Program-made: the position numbers and the translations under genes
Notes under the pieces: model-generated
Database searches by the model: none
Told to the model about the DNA's origin: nothing
The model's input: the letters and a program-made list of their open reading frames with translations, nothing else
Shown here: positions 7,999 through 15,961 of the stretch, piece after piece
Layout: each line of letters opens with the position of its first letter
How positions within the stretch are numbered: the first letter of the stretch is position 1
NCBI RefSeq assembly: GCF_001854325.1
Contig: NZ_CP017755.1
Span: 2,046,001-2,110,000, forward strand
Length of the DNA: 64,000 nt
From: Cupriavidus malaysiensis
GTDB taxonomy: Bacteria; Pseudomonadota; Gammaproteobacteria; Burkholderiales; Burkholderiaceae
Reading direction: 5' to 3'

Positions 7999-8049
7999 GG
8001 CCGGCGGCCGTGTGCCGCCGGCCGCGCGGGACGCCCGCGGGCGTCCCGC
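7999..8049 (-). other. two consecutive stem-loops between phnC and phnD
   Basis: Hairpin 1 (7999-8023) has a 10-bp stem GGCCGGCGGC with a 5-nt loop. Hairpin 2 (8026-8049) is a perfect 24-bp palindrome built on GCGGGACGCCCG. They occupy the gap just downstream of the phnC stop in the operon transcript. Confidence 0.75.
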
Positions 8050-8054
8050 CAGGT

Positions 8055-8888
8055 TCAGGCGGCGACCAGGCCGGGCACGGCTGGCATCGCGCCGGCGCCG
8101 GCCGGCGCCGAGGGCTCGAGCAGCTCGGCGGCCTCGGTGCCGTACAGATCGCGCAGCATGGCCGCGCTGAGGGCTGCCGACGGGCCGTCGTAGACCACCT
8201 TGCCGTGGCGCAGCGCGACCACGCGCGGGCAGTAGCGCATGGCCACGTCGACCTGGTGCAGCGACACCACCACGGCCGTGCGGCGGCTGCGGTTGATCTG
8301 CGCCAGCAACTCCATCACGCGCCGCGCGGATTCCGGATCCAGCGACGCGATCGGCTCGTCGACGAGGATCACGCGCGCGTTCTGCACCAGCGTGCGGGCG
8401 ATCGCGGCGCGCTGCTGCTGGCCGCCCGACAAGGTCGAGGCACGCTGAAATGCATAGTCGTCTATACCAACCTGGGCAAGCGCTTCCAGGCCGGCATCGA
8501 TCTCCTCGTTGCGGAAGAAACGGATCAGGCTGCGCCACAGCGGAATGCGCGGCAGCATGCCGGTCAGGACGTTGGTGATCACCGGCAGGCGCCCGACCAG
8601 GTTGAACTGCTGGAAGACGAAGCCGATCTCGCTGCGCACCTGCCGCACATCGCTCGCCAGGCGCCCGCCGCGCTGCACGCAGCGGCCGTTGACGAGCACC
8701 TCGCCGTCACCGGCATCGCCCTGGGCAAAGCCGGCCACGTGGCGCAGCAGTGTGGATTTGCCCGAGCCCGAGGCGCCGAGCAGCGCGACCATCTCACCCG
8801 GCGCCACGGTCAGCGTAACGTTGTCGAGCGCCTTGCGGTCTGCGCGAAATGATTTAGACAGGCCGCGCACTTCGATTGCATGCGTCAT
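8055..8888 (-). CDS. phnC: PhnC, phosphonate ABC transporter ATP-binding protein
   Basis: This is the cytoplasmic ATPase of the PhnCDE importer (277 residues from ATG 8888). It has the Walker A motif GASGSGKST near residue 35, a Q-loop in [12 protein letters not shown], the signature LSGGQQQR, Walker [13 protein letters not shown] and a switch His in VVSLHQVD. I chose 8888 because AAGGAG is eight bases upstream and the protein then starts [14 protein letters not shown] as in the family; the open frame continues to 9008 but lacks such support. It is the first gene of phnCDE, with a candidate Pho-box promoter 31-64 bp upstream. Confidence 0.95.
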   Translation of the reverse strand: MTHAIEVRGLSKSFRADRKALDNVTLTVAPGEMVALLGASGSGKSTLLRHVAGFAQGDAGDGEVLVNGRCVQRGGRLASDVRQVRSEIGFVFQQFNLVGRLPVITNVLTGMLPRIPLWRSLIRFFRNEEIDAGLEALAQVGIDDYAFQRASTLSGGQQQRAAIARTLVQNARVILVDEPIASLDPESARRVMELLAQINRSRRTAVVVSLHQVDVAMRYCPRVVALRHGKVVYDGPSAALSAAMLRDLYGTEAAELLEPSAPAGAGAMPAVPGLVAA

Positions 8889-8918
8889 GCCGCTTCTCCT
8901 TGCTTGAACGGTGCGCAG

Positions 8919-8952
8919 ATTCTGGCCGGTGCGGATGACAGAACGATGAAGC
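8919..8952 (-). promoter_or_regulatory. candidate PhoB-dependent promoter of phnCDE
   Basis: On the minus strand GCTTCAT-CGTT-CTGTCAT (8952 to 8935) matches 11 of 14 arm positions of the Pho box. Ten nucleotides later CAGAAT (8924-8919) resembles a -10 hexamer at four of six positions. The same box-to-hexamer distance is seen at 37785 and 50401. Confidence 0.55.
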
Positions 8953-9158
8953 CGCGCGGCGAAGGCGTTCGACGCATGGGCGCCGGGAAAACGAGGCACC
9001 TGCGCCACCCCGCCCCGTCCGCCGCGTCACGCCGGCATCACAGAGTCGTCACCGCTCCGTCACTCAGCCGCCATCGAGCCGCCATCGAGCCGCCATCAAG
9101 CCGTCGACGCGGATTCACGCGCGTTCACGCCAGCGCCGCGTCACGGCGCCTCAGCGCC

Positions 9159-11105
9159 TCAGCGCGCGGCGGCCTGCAGCGTATCGCCGGCCGACGCACG
9201 CCCCCTGCCGGCGGCCTTGGCGCGGTAGAGATTGTCGTCGGCGCGGCGCAGCAGGCTGGCCAGGTCGTCGTCGCCCCGCAGCACCGCCACGCCCACGCTG
9301 GCACCCAGCCTGGCCTCGCCCTCCGGCAGCGGGAACGGCTGCCGCGCCGCCTCCACTACCTTGGCGGCGAACAGCAGCGCATCCTGTTCCGCCCGCATGC
9401 CTTCGAGGATGGCCGCGAACTCGTCGCCGCCGAAGCGCGCGGCCTCGTCGCCGGCGCGCAGCGCAGCGCACAGCCGTTCGCCGAACACCTTCAGCACGAG
9501 GTCGCCGGCGGCGTGGCCATGGGTGTCGTTGACCGCCTTGAAGTGGTCGAGGTCGACGAACAGCAAGGCCAGCGTATTGCCCGTGGCGCGCGCCGCGCGG
9601 ATCGCCGCTTCGGCGGTGCTTTCGAAGCCCGCGCGGTTCAGCAGGCCGGTCAGGTGGTCGGTCAGGCTGGCGCGCAGCAGCCGCTCTTCCTCGCGCTTGC
9701 GTTCGGTGATATCGGACAGCACCGCATGGAAGCCGACGACACTGCCACTGCCGTCGCGCTGCGGCAGATAGGTGCTCTCGACGTAATGCTTGACACCGTT
9801 GCGCATGCGCGCGCGCTCGAACACCACGCGCTCGCCCTGCAGCGCCAGCCGCACGTGCATGGCGATATCACGGTACTCGGCGTCGCCGAGGAAGGCGTGC
9901 AGCGTCTTGCCGATGACCTCGCCGCGGCCGACGCCGAAGCCGCGCTCATACGACAGGTTGACGAAGCGGTAGACCTCGTCGCGGTCGATATAGGCGACCA
10001 GCCCCGGGATGGCATCGGCCAGCGCGCGCAGCGTGGCCTCGCTGCGCGCGACCGCGTCGGCATTGGCCTTGTCCGCGCTGATGTCGCGGATCACCGCCGA
10101 GAAGCGCTCGATGCGGCCGCTGTCGTCATGGTGGGCGATGATCATCTCGCTGGCGGCAAAGGGCGCGCCGCCGCCCAGCATGGTGGTCTCCCCCAGCCAC
10201 ATGCCATGCCGGCCGGCATGCGGCAGGATCTCTTCGGCCAGCCGCCGCATGGTCTCGGGCGGATGGAAATCGGCATAGCTGTGCCCTGCCAGCGGCGCGG
10301 CCGCGCCGAGGCCCGCGCGCCGTCGGCCGGCCGGATTCAGGTAGATCAGGTTGCCGCGCGCATCGAGCTGGGCGAAGAAGTCGGACGAAGCGTCGAAGAT
10401 CTCCAGCAGGTGGCGCCGTTCGCTCTCCGCGCTCTCGCGCGCCGTCACGTCCTCGATGGCGCCGACGAAGCCGCGGAAGGTCCTGCCCAGCATCACCGGC
10501 CAGCTGCTGACCGCGATCGCGCGCACCTCGCGCCCGCGGCCGTGCTCGATATGCTGGAGCGCCCGGTAGGGGACGCGCCGGCTGACCGCGTGCTGCCAGG
10601 CGTCGCGCACGCCGGCCCGCTCCTGGGGCACCAGCAGGTCGTCCCAGTGCAGCGTACTGCCGGCCTCCAGGCCCGTGATGCGGCGATAGGCTTCGTTGAC
10701 GCTGACGGTGCGCCCCTGGGCATCGGTACGGAAGTAGCCCAGCGGCGAGGCGTCGATGATGGCCGTGGTCACGCTGCGGCGCGTCTCCAGCTCGTCGAGC
10801 AGCGCGTCGAACTCCACCGTCAGCGCGTGCACGATCTCGCCGCGGGGCGGGACGTCCTGCGCGCCCGGACGCGGCACCGGGTCGGTGGAATCGCGCGTGG
10901 CCATGATATGGCGGATGCCGCGCCGGAGCCGGTCCAGCGATGCCGTGATCCAGCCGCACGCCAGCCAGGCCAGCAGCATCGACAGCGCCGTGCCGCCCAG
11001 CACGCCGGCCATGGCCGGCGGCTGCCAGACCGCCGTCGCGGTCAGCAGCAGCGCGCTCGTGGCGCCGGAAAACACGATGATGCGGCTTCGGATCGACCAG
11101 GGCAT
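9159..11105 (-). CDS. membrane-anchored PAS-GGDEF diguanylate cyclase
   Basis: A 648-residue protein that probably makes cyclic di-GMP. Two N-terminal membrane segments (about residues 8-55) precede a HAMP-like linker. Three PAS-type modules follow, recognisable by ASPLGYFRTDAQGRTVSVNEA, FDASSDFFAQLDARGNLIYL and IPGLVAYIDRDEVYRFVN, and then a GGDEF domain near residues 480-640. The active site RFGGDEF is intact and LTDHLTGLLNRAGF opens the domain. No EAL domain is present. I use ATG 11105, just before the first membrane helix; the frame is open to 11243 but starts in low-complexity sequence. It is the last of three minus-strand signalling genes. Confidence 0.9.
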   Translation of the reverse strand: MPWSIRSRIIVFSGATSALLLTATAVWQPPAMAGVLGGTALSMLLAWLACGWITASLDRLRRGIRHIMATRDSTDPVPRPGAQDVPPRGEIVHALTVEFDALLDELETRRSVTTAIIDASPLGYFRTDAQGRTVSVNEAYRRITGLEAGSTLHWDDLLVPQERAGVRDAWQHAVSRRVPYRALQHIEHGRGREVRAIAVSSWPVMLGRTFRGFVGAIEDVTARESAESERRHLLEIFDASSDFFAQLDARGNLIYLNPAGRRRAGLGAAAPLAGHSYADFHPPETMRRLAEEILPHAGRHGMWLGETTMLGGGAPFAASEMIIAHHDDSGRIERFSAVIRDISADKANADAVARSEATLRALADAIPGLVAYIDRDEVYRFVNLSYERGFGVGRGEVIGKTLHAFLGDAEYRDIAMHVRLALQGERVVFERARMRNGVKHYVESTYLPQRDGSGSVVGFHAVLSDITERKREEERLLRASLTDHLTGLLNRAGFESTAEAAIRAARATGNTLALLFVDLDHFKAVNDTHGHAAGDLVLKVFGERLCAALRAGDEAARFGGDEFAAILEGMRAEQDALLFAAKVVEAARQPFPLPEGEARLGASVGVAVLRGDDDLASLLRRADDNLYRAKAAGRGRASAGDTLQAAAR

Positions 11106-11301
11106 GTGAGGAATTCCGCGGCAAGCGCCACGGGAGCCGCGCGCGCCGCGCGCCACACCGTGGCAGGCGACTAGCCTACGTCGATTCCGGGTCGAAAGGA
11201 AGCCACCGCCCCCCCAGGCGCCGGGACGATGGGGCGGAAACAAGGAGAAAGCGGGAGAGCGCCCGGCGCGGCGGCCGCTGCCGCCCCCTCCGCGCCGCGC
11301 C

Positions 11302-12876
11302 TCAGTGCGCCACCATGAACACGTTGACGCAGTCCTCGAGCTGCTGGGCCTGCCGCTCCAGCCGCGCCGCGCCTTCGGCGGCCTGCTCGACCAGCGCCGC
11401 GTTGCGCTGCGTCAACTGTGCCACCTGCCCCACCGCGCGGTCGATGTGGCCGATCTCCTGGCTCTGTTCGCGGCTGGCGCCGGCGATGGCCATCACGCTC
11501 TCCATCAGCTTGCCGACGGTGTCCTCCACCCCGCCCATCGACGCCCCCGCCGCGTCCGCCGCGGCGCCGGCAAGCCCGATCGAGCGGCTCGAATCGTCCA
11601 GCAGCTGCTTGATCTCGCGCGCCGCGGCGGCGGTCCGCTGCGACAGGCTGCGCACCTCGCCGGCCACCACCGCGAAGCTGCGCCCGCCCTGCCCGGCGCG
11701 CGCGGCCTCGACCGCCGCGTTGAGCGCCAGGATATTGGTCTGGAAGGCGATGCCGTCGATCATCGAGGCAATCTCGCCGACCTTGAGCGACTGCCGGCCC
11801 AGCGCCTCGGCCAGCCCGACCACCTTGCGCACCTCGCCGTTCGCCGCCGCGGCGGCGGCCGCGGCCTGCCGGGCGGCGTCGCGCATGCCGTCGGCGCCGC
11901 TTGCATTGCGGCGCGCGCTGGCCGTGATCTGCGACAGGCTGGCGGTGGTCTGCTCGACCGTCGCCGCCTGCTCCTCGTTGCGCTGCGACAAGTCCGCGTT
12001 GCTGTCCGCCTGGCTGCGTGCCGCGGCACGGATGACGTCGGCGGCGCCGCGCGCGTCCAGCAGCACGCCGACCAGGCGCGCATTCATCTGGTTCAACACG
12101 CGCCCGAGCAGGCGCGTCTCGGCATCGCCGCGCTCGGGAAAGCGCTGCTGCACGCTGCCGCTGGAGACCGCGAAGGCGGTCGCGTTGAGCTGCTTGAGCG
12201 GCAGCAGTACCTGGTGCGACAGGTAGGCGGCGGCCCCCACGCCCAGCGCGGCGCCCGCGGCGAACAGCGCCCAGCCCACGGCGCCGTGCGCCGCGCCGCC
12301 CGCCCCGGGGAAGGCGGCCCACAGCGCCTGCGCCAGCATGGCCAGCACCAGCGCCAGCATCACGCCCCACAGGCGCACATGGACCGGGCTGCCCAGCACG
12401 CGGCCGGCCAGCCCGGCCAGACCCGTGCGCCTGACCTCGCCGCCGCGCAGCTCGAAGGTGCGGTCCCGGCCGGCGCGGATCTTGCGGTAGAGCGCATCCG
12501 CCGCCCGCACCTGCGCCGGCGTCGGGCGGGTCCGCACCGACATGTAGCCGACCTTGCGTCCGGCGGCGAACATCGGCGTGACGTTGGCCAGCACCCAGTA
12601 GAAGCCGCCGTCGGCACGGCGGTTCTTGACCACGCCGGTCCACGGGCGGTCGGCCTGCAGCGTGCGCCACATGTCGGCGAATACCTTGGCCGGCATGTCG
12701 GGATGGCGCACGATGTTCTGCGGCGCGCCCAGCACCGCCTCGCGGGGGAAGCCGCTGCTGCGCAGGAAGGCCTCGTTGGCATAGGTGATGCGGCTCTCGG
12801 TATCGGTGCGGGTGACGATCACTTCACCGTCCGGCAGCACGTACTCGTTGTCGTTGATCGGTAGGTTCTCGCGCAT
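11302..12876 (-). CDS. Aer-like PAS methyl-accepting chemotaxis receptor
   Basis: A 524-residue chemoreceptor of the Aer type. An N-terminal PAS domain (residues 1-130; ITYANEAFLRSSGF, GAPQNIVRHPDMP, WTGVVKNRRADGGFYWV) is followed by two membrane segments (about 165-225). A short linker and the signalling domain follow, with tip sequence IDGIAFQTNILALNAAVEAA close to consensus and GRSFAVVAGEVRSLSQRTA. The PAS block is that of redox or energy taxis receptors that bind FAD, so this likely senses electron-transport state and signals to CheA/CheW. It lies between two cyclic-di-GMP genes on the same strand, with no che genes nearby. Confidence 0.92.
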   Translation of the reverse strand: MRENLPINDNEYVLPDGEVIVTRTDTESRITYANEAFLRSSGFPREAVLGAPQNIVRHPDMPAKVFADMWRTLQADRPWTGVVKNRRADGGFYWVLANVTPMFAAGRKVGYMSVRTRPTPAQVRAADALYRKIRAGRDRTFELRGGEVRRTGLAGLAGRVLGSPVHVRLWGVMLALVLAMLAQALWAAFPGAGGAAHGAVGWALFAAGAALGVGAAAYLSHQVLLPLKQLNATAFAVSSGSVQQRFPERGDAETRLLGRVLNQMNARLVGVLLDARGAADVIRAAARSQADSNADLSQRNEEQAATVEQTTASLSQITASARRNASGADGMRDAARQAAAAAAAANGEVRKVVGLAEALGRQSLKVGEIASMIDGIAFQTNILALNAAVEAARAGQGGRSFAVVAGEVRSLSQRTAAAAREIKQLLDDSSRSIGLAGAAADAAGASMGGVEDTVGKLMESVMAIAGASREQSQEIGHIDRAVGQVAQLTQRNAALVEQAAEGAARLERQAQQLEDCVNVFMVAH

Positions 12877-12982
12877 GGTCTTGCCTGTGGGTAGATATCC
12901 GCGCGCTTCTTGCCGCCGTCGGCAAGCGTGATCCGGGACCAGCCGCCTCCGGCGCGCGCGCGGTGCGGACTGGCGGCGGGCC

Positions 12983-14725
12983 CTAGCCGGCCCCGCCTTC
13001 GCCCGCGCCGCTCGTCTTCAGGAAATGCAGCAGCTCGCCGATCGGCATCGGCCGCGCCAGCGCGAAGCCCTGCGCGTACTGGCAGCCCTCGGCCTCGAGG
13101 AAACGCAGTTCCTCGCGCGTCTCCACGCCCTCGGCGATCACGCCCACGCCCAGCGCCGAGGCCAGGTGCAGGATGGCGCGTACGATCTTGCCCGCGGACG
13201 CGCCCTGGCGGATGCCGGCGATCAACTGGCGCGCGATCTTCAGCGAGGCGAGCGGGATATGCCCGAGGTAGCCCAGGTTCGAGTAGCCGGTGCCGAAATC
13301 GTCGATATAGATGTCCACGCCGGCGCGCGTCAGGCTTTCGAGCGCCGCGGTGGAGCCGTCGTCCTGCGCCACCAGCGCGCCTTCGGTGATCTCGATCTTG
13401 AGCGCGCCCGCGGGCAGGCCGGCGCGTGCCAGCAGGGCTTCCAGCTTGCCGCTGAGACCATGCGCATGCAGTTCGTCGGCCGGCATATTGACCGACACGC
13501 TGAACGGCCGGGCCAGCTCGGCACGGGTGCGTGCAAGGTCCTGGCAAGCGCGTTCGAGCACGAAATCGGTCAGCTTGCCGCCGAGCCCGAGATCGTGCAC
13601 CACCGGCAGGAACTCGGTCGGCGGCACCGGACCGAGCGTGCGGGAATTCCAGCGCACCAGCGCTTCCGCTCCGACCGCCTGCCCGTTGCGCAGGTCGAAC
13701 ATCGGCTGGTAGGCCACCCACAGCTCGCCGGCGCTGAAGGCGCGCCGGATCGCCTGGTAGATCTGGTGGTAACGCTCGGCGTTGCGCTTGAGCGTGGGCG
13801 AGTAGTGCTTGGTGCGGCCGCGCCCTTCCCGCTTGGCTTCGTAGAGCGAGATGTCGGCCTGCTTGAACAGGGCCTTGCTGTCGCCGCCATCGTCGGGAAA
13901 ACGGCTGACGCCCATGCTGGCGCCGACATAGAGCGTCATGCCGGGCAGCACGATGGGCGCCTCGACCTGGTCGGAGATGCGCTGCAGCAGAGCCTCGCGG
14001 TCGCCTTCGGTAAGCGGCCCGGCCAGCGCGATGGTGAATTCGTCCCCGCCGAGCCGCGCCACGATGTCGCTGCCCCGCACCGCGCCGGCCAGGCGCGCCG
14101 CCACCTTGACCAGCACCTGGTCGCCGATGTCGTGGCCCAGCGCATCGTTGATGCCCTTGAAGCGGTCGAGGTCGATCAGCACCAGGGTCACGCCCTGGCA
14201 GCGCTCGCTGCTGGCCGACAGCAGGGCGTCGAGACTGTCGAAGAAGCTGGCGCGGTTGTGCAGCTTGGTCAGGTCGTCGTAACAGGCCAGTTCGCGCAGG
14301 CGGCGCTCGGCCTCCAGCCGGAAGGTGACGTCGCGCCCGGCCGACACATAATGGGTTATCCGGCCCGCAGCATCACGCAGCGGCGTGATCACTTTCTCTT
14401 CCGAAAAGAGAGAACCGTTCTTCTTGCGGTTGAGGAAAATTGCTTCGAAAGATTTACCGGAGGCAATCACCGACCATAATTCCCGGTAGAAATCGTCGCC
14501 CATCTCGCCCGATTTCAATATCGCCAGGCTTCGCCCTACGGCCTCAGCGCGGGAATAACCTGTCAGCTTCTCGAAGGCGTGGTTCACATAGATAACACGC
14601 CCGTTCGGCTCGGTAATGACAATCGAATCGCCCGCCTGCTCCATGGCGAAGGCGTAGAGCGAAAGATTATCAGTCGCGCAGGCCGGACCGCACCGCCCCG
14701 TTTCACCGGCACACCTGAGCTGCAT
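12983..14725 (-). CDS. PAS-GGDEF-EAL cyclic-di-GMP protein
   Basis: A 580-residue cytoplasmic protein with one PAS domain (DSIVITEPNGRVIYVNHAFEKL), a GGDEF domain with intact RLGGDEF, and an EAL domain. The EAL domain has GAEALVRW, VSVNMPADEL, KIEITEGAL and YIDDFGTGYSNLGYL, so metal and substrate residues look intact; LKIARQ replaces the more common LKIDRS. It could make or break cyclic di-GMP; which activity dominates cannot be read. I chose ATG 14725 because AGGTGG lies upstream; ATG 14797 is in frame. The upstream side is a 335-bp AT-rich gap shared with a divergent LysR gene. Confidence 0.9.
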   Translation of the reverse strand: MQLRCAGETGRCGPACATDNLSLYAFAMEQAGDSIVITEPNGRVIYVNHAFEKLTGYSRAEAVGRSLAILKSGEMGDDFYRELWSVIASGKSFEAIFLNRKKNGSLFSEEKVITPLRDAAGRITHYVSAGRDVTFRLEAERRLRELACYDDLTKLHNRASFFDSLDALLSASSERCQGVTLVLIDLDRFKGINDALGHDIGDQVLVKVAARLAGAVRGSDIVARLGGDEFTIALAGPLTEGDREALLQRISDQVEAPIVLPGMTLYVGASMGVSRFPDDGGDSKALFKQADISLYEAKREGRGRTKHYSPTLKRNAERYHQIYQAIRRAFSAGELWVAYQPMFDLRNGQAVGAEALVRWNSRTLGPVPPTEFLPVVHDLGLGGKLTDFVLERACQDLARTRAELARPFSVSVNMPADELHAHGLSGKLEALLARAGLPAGALKIEITEGALVAQDDGSTAALESLTRAGVDIYIDDFGTGYSNLGYLGHIPLASLKIARQLIAGIRQGASAGKIVRAILHLASALGVGVIAEGVETREELRFLEAEGCQYAQGFALARPMPIGELLHFLKTSGAGEGGAG

Positions 14726-15060
14726 CGCCACCTGACCCCGTCTTGAAAACCCGGGGAAAATACGCAGCGCCGCGCCCGCCCCCGGGTGAGCCCGCACCAG
14801 AAAAAAATGGGCTCGATATTTTATTCAATAATCCGACCCCACGCGCGCCCGAAACCCCATGACAAGTGCCTCGCGCGACATTTCAGCGCGCGCAAACGTC
14901 ATTTATGCGGCACCTGGTTCTGCGCCCGGGTCGCCGCCCTCCGATACAAGCCGGCCGAATAATTGTATTGATTTAACTCAAGCCGGATCCGGGCCAGTAT
15001 GTGTATAGTCGCGCCCCGTGTAAAGCAATATAAATTGATACGGAGGCAGTAGCTCTACTT
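14726..15060. other. AT-rich divergent intergenic region
   Basis: This 335-bp gap separates the GGDEF-EAL gene from the divergent LysR gene and is far richer in A+T than its surroundings. On the plus strand TATAGT (15004-15009) could be a -10 element, and CGGAGG lies shortly before the LysR ATG. No open reading frame or clear inverted repeat was found in it. Confidence 0.6.
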
Positions 15061-15927
15061 ATGGCTCGCAGACCCACCATCGAGCAGCTGCGCATGTTCG
15101 TCGCCGCCGCGGAACACCACAGCTTCACGCTGGCCGCGCGCGCGATGCACAAGACGCAGGCGGCCGTCAGCATGCAGATGCGGCAGCTCGAAGAGATCGC
15201 CGATGCCAGGCTGTTCGAGCGCGGTGCGCGGCAATCGATGCTGACCGGGGCCGGCGAGGCGCTCTATGCCTATGCCAAGGAAATGATCTCGCTGGAGGAC
15301 GAGGCCTGGGGCGCGCTGCGCGACAGCGCCCGGGCCCGCCTGCGCGTGGGGGCGCCCGAGATCTACCTGCCGCTGCTGGCCGAGGTGCTGCGGACCTTCG
15401 CCGAGAGCCGGCCGGAACTCTGCATCGAACTGGTGTCCGCCTCCACCCTTCAGCTTGCCCAGCGCCTCAAGGACGGCCGCCTCGACGCCGCCATCGGCGT
15501 ACGCGGCCGCTATCTGGACGGCGAACTGCTGTGCCGCCAGCCGATGCGCTGGGTCTCGCACAGCTCGGCCGCCGAGATCTGGCTGCGCTCGCCGCTGCCG
15601 GTGGCGCTCTACGAGCCGGGCAGCACGGCCCGCACCCATATGCTGGACGCGCTGCAGCGGACCGGCGTGCGCCATCTCTGCGTGCATGAAAGCAATTCGG
15701 TGACGGGCGTGCTGGCCGGCGTGCATGCCGGCACCGCGGTGGGTGCGGTGCCGGCGCAGGCCGCGGTCGGCCCGGTGCGCCTGCTCGGCGCCTTCGACGG
15801 GCTGGCGGAAATCGAGCCGCTCGACATCATCGCCGCGGCGGGGCGGGACCCTGCCCCGCCGGCGCGCCGCGACTTCCTCGACGCGCTGGCCACCGCCTCG
15901 CGGCACTGGGACATCACGCTCCAGTAA
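15061..15927 (+). CDS. LysR-family transcriptional regulator
   Basis: A 288-residue LysR-type regulator with an N-terminal winged helix-turn-helix (IEQLRMFVAAAEHHSFTLAA then KTQAAVSMQMRQLEE, residues 7-50) and a periplasmic-binding-protein-like effector domain. GGAGG lies upstream of the ATG. It faces and converges with the PQQ alcohol dehydrogenase gene and has no operon partner, so its targets are unknown. The adjacent alcohol-oxidation genes have their own sigma-54 control. Confidence 0.9.
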   Translation: MARRPTIEQLRMFVAAAEHHSFTLAARAMHKTQAAVSMQMRQLEEIADARLFERGARQSMLTGAGEALYAYAKEMISLEDEAWGALRDSARARLRVGAPEIYLPLLAEVLRTFAESRPELCIELVSASTLQLAQRLKDGRLDAAIGVRGRYLDGELLCRQPMRWVSHSSAAEIWLRSPLPVALYEPGSTARTHMLDALQRTGVRHLCVHESNSVTGVLAGVHAGTAVGAVPAQAAVGPVRLLGAFDGLAEIEPLDIIAAAGRDPAPPARRDFLDALATASRHWDITLQ

Positions 15928-15961
15928 CCGCCGCCGCGCCTCGGGACACCTCGGGAACCGC

